Assembly (NCBI GenBank): GCA_029240955.1
Contig: JARDZH010000092.1
Span: forward strand, 1 to 6,981
Source: Pseudomonas sp.
GTDB lineage: Bacteria > Pseudomonadota > Gammaproteobacteria > Pseudomonadales > Pseudomonadaceae
Direction: 5' to 3'
DNA length: 6,981 nt
Part shown: one piece after another, positions 4,456 through 6,981 of the stretch
Numbering within the stretch: position 1 is the first letter of the stretch
Layout of the letters: every line of letters starts with the position of its first letter
The notes under the pieces: generated by a model
The model's database searches: none
Told to the model about the DNA's origin: nothing
What the model saw: only the letters and a program-made list of their open reading frames with translations
Translations under genes and position numbers: made by a program

Positions 4456-5841
4456 ATGCAAAAGTCCAAGCCGACTCACGTCCGCTATTTGATCCTGTTG
4501 ATGCTGTTTCTCGTCACCACGATCAACTACGCTGACCGGGCCACCATCGCAATTGCCGGCTCAAGCCTGCAGAAAGACCTCGGCATCAGTGCCGTCACCC
4601 TGGGTTACATCTTCTCCGCATTCGGCTGGGCCTACGTGGCTGGCCAGATTCCTGGCGGCTGGCTGCTCGACCGTTTCGGTTCGAAGAAAGTCTATGCCAT
4701 GAGTATCTTCACCTGGTCGCTGTTCACCCTGCTGCAAGGCTATGTGGGTGAGTTCGGTGTATCGACCGCCATCGTCGCGCTGTTCATGCTGCGCTTCCTG
4801 GTAGGTCTGGCCGAAGCACCATCCTTCCCCGGCAACGCGCGCATCGTCGCCGCCTGGTTCCCGACCGCTGAACGCGGCACGGCCTCGGCGATCTTCAACT
4901 CTGCGCAGTATTTCGCGACCGTTCTGTTCGCGCCGCTCATGGGCTGGATCGTCTACACCTACGGCTGGCAGCACGTGTTCATCGTGATGGGCGCGGCGGG
5001 TATCGTGTTCTCGGGCATCTGGATGAAAGTCATCTACAGCCCGCGTAACCATCCCCGGATCAACGAAGCCGAGCTTGAGCATATCGCCAGCAACGGCGGC
5101 ATGGTCGACATGGATCAGGACAAGGGCAAAGGCAAGGACAAGCCTGCGAGCAGCGGGCCGAAGTGGGATTACATTCGTCAGCTGCTGACCAACCGCATGA
5201 TGCTCGGTATCTACCTGAGCCAGTACTGCATCAACGGCATCACCTACTTCTTCCTGACCTGGTTCCCTGTGTACCTGGTGCAGGAACGCGGCATGACCAT
5301 TCTGAAGGCGGGCATCATCGCTTCGCTGCCGGCGATCTGCGGCTTTATCGGTGGCGTCCTGGGTGGGGTGATTTCCGACTACCTGCTGCGCAAAGGGCAC
5401 TCGCTGACCTTCTCCCGCAAGGCACCGATCATTTGCGGCCTGCTGCTTTCGACCTCCATCGTCACCTGCAACTACGTTGACGTTGAATGGGTTGTCGTAG
5501 GCTTCATGGCGCTGGCGTTCTTCGGTAAAGGCGTAGGTGCACTGGGCTGGGCCGTCATGTCCGACGTATCGCCCAAGCAGATTGCCGGCCTGAGCGGCGG
5601 CCTGTTCAACACCTTCGGTAACATCGCGTCGATCACCACGCCAATCGTGATCGGTTACATCATCAGCACCACCGGTTCGTTCAAGTGGGCACTGGTGTTC
5701 GTAGGCGCTAACGCGCTGCTCGCGGTAATCAGTTACATTTTCATCGTTGGTGAGATCAAGCGCGTGGAATTGATAGAGCCGCCAGTCAAGGGGCCTTTGC
5801 CGGACGGATCCGCCGGCGACCTTTCCCGAGCCAAACCCTGA
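4456..5841 (+). CDS. gudP: MFS aldarate (glucarate/galactarate) transporter
   Basis: A 461-residue inner-membrane major facilitator of the anion:cation symporter family, close in pattern to GudP, GarP and DgoT, which import hexarates or hexonates with protons. About twelve hydrophobic segments are visible. TM1 carries NYADRAT (24-30), where Asp27 and Arg28 correspond to residues implicated in proton coupling and sugar-acid binding in E. coli DgoT. The loop after TM2 has the motif-A-like [12 protein letters not shown] (67-78). TM4 holds [15 protein letters not shown] with Glu120, the likely second protonation site. The cytoplasmic loop between TM6 and TM7 (about 195-240) contains an unusual charged stretch, [12 protein letters not shown] (218-229), that looks like a family-variable spacer. 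It is 10 bases upstream of garD and surely co-transcribed with it. The substrate is inferred from the neighbours (galactarate and/or glucarate); sequence alone cannot separate GudP from GarP specificity. Confidence 0.88.
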   Translation: MQKSKPTHVRYLILLMLFLVTTINYADRATIAIAGSSLQKDLGISAVTLGYIFSAFGWAYVAGQIPGGWLLDRFGSKKVYAMSIFTWSLFTLLQGYVGEFGVSTAIVALFMLRFLVGLAEAPSFPGNARIVAAWFPTAERGTASAIFNSAQYFATVLFAPLMGWIVYTYGWQHVFIVMGAAGIVFSGIWMKVIYSPRNHPRINEAELEHIASNGGMVDMDQDKGKGKDKPASSGPKWDYIRQLLTNRMMLGIYLSQYCINGITYFFLTWFPVYLVQERGMTILKAGIIASLPAICGFIGGVLGGVISDYLLRKGHSLTFSRKAPIICGLLLSTSIVTCNYVDVEWVVVGFMALAFFGKGVGALGWAVMSDVSPKQIAGLSGGLFNTFGNIASITTPIVIGYIISTTGSFKWALVFVGANALLAVISYIFIVGEIKRVELIEPPVKGPLPDGSAGDLSRAKP

Positions 5842-5851
5842 GGAAATCGTG

Positions 5852-6981
5852 ATGAACCTGATTCAACATGCCGATTCTCCGCGGTATATCCGGCTGCATC
5901 CGCTGGATAACGTGGTCGTGGTGGTCAATGACCAGGGCGTGCCTGCCGGAACCGAATTCGACAACGGGCTGGTGACTGTCGACAACGTACCGCAGAGCCA
6001 CAAGGTCAGTACCGTGGACCTCGCCGAAGGCGATGCCGTGATTCGTTACGGTGTGCCCATCGGTTACGCACTGCAACCGATCCCACGCGGCAGTTGGGTC
6101 AGGGAAGACCAGCTGCGTATGCCTTCGGCGCCGGAGCTGGACAGTTTGCCCATGTCCGATGCGGTGCCTGAGAAGCAGGCGCCGCTGGAAGGCTACACCT
6201 TCGAAGGTTATCGCAACGCTGACGGCACTGTAGGTACCCGCAACATTCTGGGGATCACCACGACCGTTCAATGCGTGACTGGCGTGCTGGATTTCGCCGT
6301 CAAGCGTATCCGCGAAGAATTGCTGCCCAAGTACCCGAACGTCGATGACGTGGTCGCACTGACTCACTCCTACGGATGTGGCGTGGCGATCACGGCGACT
6401 GATGCTTACATCCCGATTCGTACCGTGCGTAACCTGGCACGCAACCCGAACCTGGGTGGCGAAGCGCTGGTGATCAGTCTGGGCTGCGAGAAACTGCAGG
6501 CCGGGCAGGTCATGCACGAGGACGACAGCTCGGTGGACCTCAGCGAGCCGTGGCTGTACCGGCTTCAGGATTCCAGCCACGGCTTCAATGAAATGGTCGA
6601 GCAGATCATGGACCTGGCGGAAGTCAGGCTCAAAAAGCTGGACCAGCGACGTCGTGAAACAGTGCCGGCCTCGGAACTGATTCTCGGCATGCAGTGCGGC
6701 GGCAGTGATGCGTTTTCGGGCATCACCGCCAATCCTGCGCTGGGTTTCGCCTCCGACCTGTTGCTGCGCGCTGGTGCGACCGTGATGTTTTCGGAAGTCA
6801 CCGAAGTGCGTGATGCCATCTATCTGCTGACGTCGCGTGCGGAAAATCAGGAAGTCGCTCAGCAACTGGTTCGCGAAATGGACTGGTACGACCGCTACCT
6901 CGCCAAAGGCGAAGCGGATCGCAGCGCCAACACCACGCCGGGCAACAAGAAGGGCGGTCTGTCGAACATTGTCGAGAAGTC
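5852..6981 (+). CDS. garD: Galactarate dehydratase GarD (EC 4.2.1.42), 3' end outside the window
   Basis: The frame is open to the window end, giving 376 of the roughly 520 residues usual for GarD. The enzyme dehydrates D-galactarate to 5-dehydro-4-deoxy-D-glucarate, the KdgD substrate; family members are metal-dependent (UxaA/GarD family). Residues about 12-83 form the N-terminal SAF-type domain ([20 protein letters not shown]). The UxaA-type core starts at about 114 with [20 protein letters not shown] (119-138) and continues through HSYGCGVAI (172-180), [19 protein letters not shown] (198-216) and [21 protein letters not shown] (278-298), all hallmark blocks. Cys176, Cys212 and Cys282 lie within them. 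The start ATG at 5852 has AGGA at 5841-5844 overlapping the transporter stop codon; an in-frame GTG directly before it (5849) is a less likely alternative. The frame shows no disruption. Confusion with altronate dehydratase (UxaA) is unlikely given the SAF-core arrangement, length and neighbours. Confidence 0.93.
   Translation, partial: MNLIQHADSPRYIRLHPLDNVVVVVNDQGVPAGTEFDNGLVTVDNVPQSHKVSTVDLAEGDAVIRYGVPIGYALQPIPRGSWVREDQLRMPSAPELDSLPMSDAVPEKQAPLEGYTFEGYRNADGTVGTRNILGITTTVQCVTGVLDFAVKRIREELLPKYPNVDDVVALTHSYGCGVAITATDAYIPIRTVRNLARNPNLGGEALVISLGCEKLQAGQVMHEDDSSVDLSEPWLYRLQDSSHGFNEMVEQIMDLAEVRLKKLDQRRRETVPASELILGMQCGGSDAFSGITANPALGFASDLLLRAGATVMFSEVTEVRDAIYLLTSRAENQEVAQQLVREMDWYDRYLAKGEADRSANTTPGNKKGGLSNIVEK

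Noticed and set aside
4561..5400. Minus-strand open frame (279 codons) opposite the transporter
   Set aside because: The charged, His-rich product is an artefact of codon bias opposite a membrane-protein gene.
5786..6865. Long open frame on the minus strand (359 codons) opposite garD
   Set aside because: The plus-strand frame encodes unmistakable GarD blocks; the opposite product is His/Arg/Gln-rich with no family features, a typical shadow.

Overview
The window looks like chromosomal DNA of a fluorescent Pseudomonas, most likely of the P. syringae group. It is GC-rich with Pseudomonas-style codon use. It carries a RegB/RegA-type (RoxS/RoxR) redox two-component pair next to a divergent SIMPL/DUF541 gene, a Pseudomonas-type REP doublet, and an aldarate (sugar diacid) catabolism cluster. 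The assignment to genus rests on recognised families and repeats, not on a database search.

Layout. (1) Positions 1-127, minus strand: the 5' end of a secreted SIMPL-domain protein gene. (2) 128-319: divergent regulatory region. (3) 320-2139, plus strand: roxS (redox-sensing membrane histidine kinase) and roxR (Fis-type response regulator), overlapping by 4 bases. (4) 2140-2282: intergenic region with a long imperfect inverted repeat and the presumed promoter and operator of the next gene. (5) 2283-3032: FadR-subfamily GntR repressor gene. (6) 3033-3374: a 342-base non-coding stretch with a hairpin, a REP inverted pair (REPIN), a cluster of short repeats, and the promoter of kdgD. (7) 3375-4286: kdgD. 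(8) 4287-4455: a strong intrinsic terminator, then an A-rich leader. (9) 4456-5841: an MFS aldarate transporter (gudP-like). (10) 5852 to the window end: garD, galactarate dehydratase, first 376 codons only.

How the genes fit together. The transporter would import D-galactarate and/or D-glucarate. GarD dehydrates galactarate to 5-dehydro-4-deoxy-D-glucarate. KdgD dehydrates and decarboxylates that compound to 2,5-dioxopentanoate (alpha-ketoglutarate semialdehyde), which a dehydrogenase outside the window would oxidise to 2-oxoglutarate. The GntR protein is the obvious candidate substrate-responsive regulator. A nearly identical 13-base motif lies upstream of both gntR and kdgD, and at kdgD it overlaps the predicted -10 box, so it is a good candidate operator. 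RoxSR is an independent, conserved regulator of respiration that happens to sit upstream.

I see no previously undescribed defence, mobile or biosynthetic system here. The points worth a second look are regulatory: the shared operator motif, the hairpin after roxR, the layered repeats before kdgD, the terminator that splits kdgD from the transporter and garD, and a lone cysteine beside the conserved lysine of RoxR.
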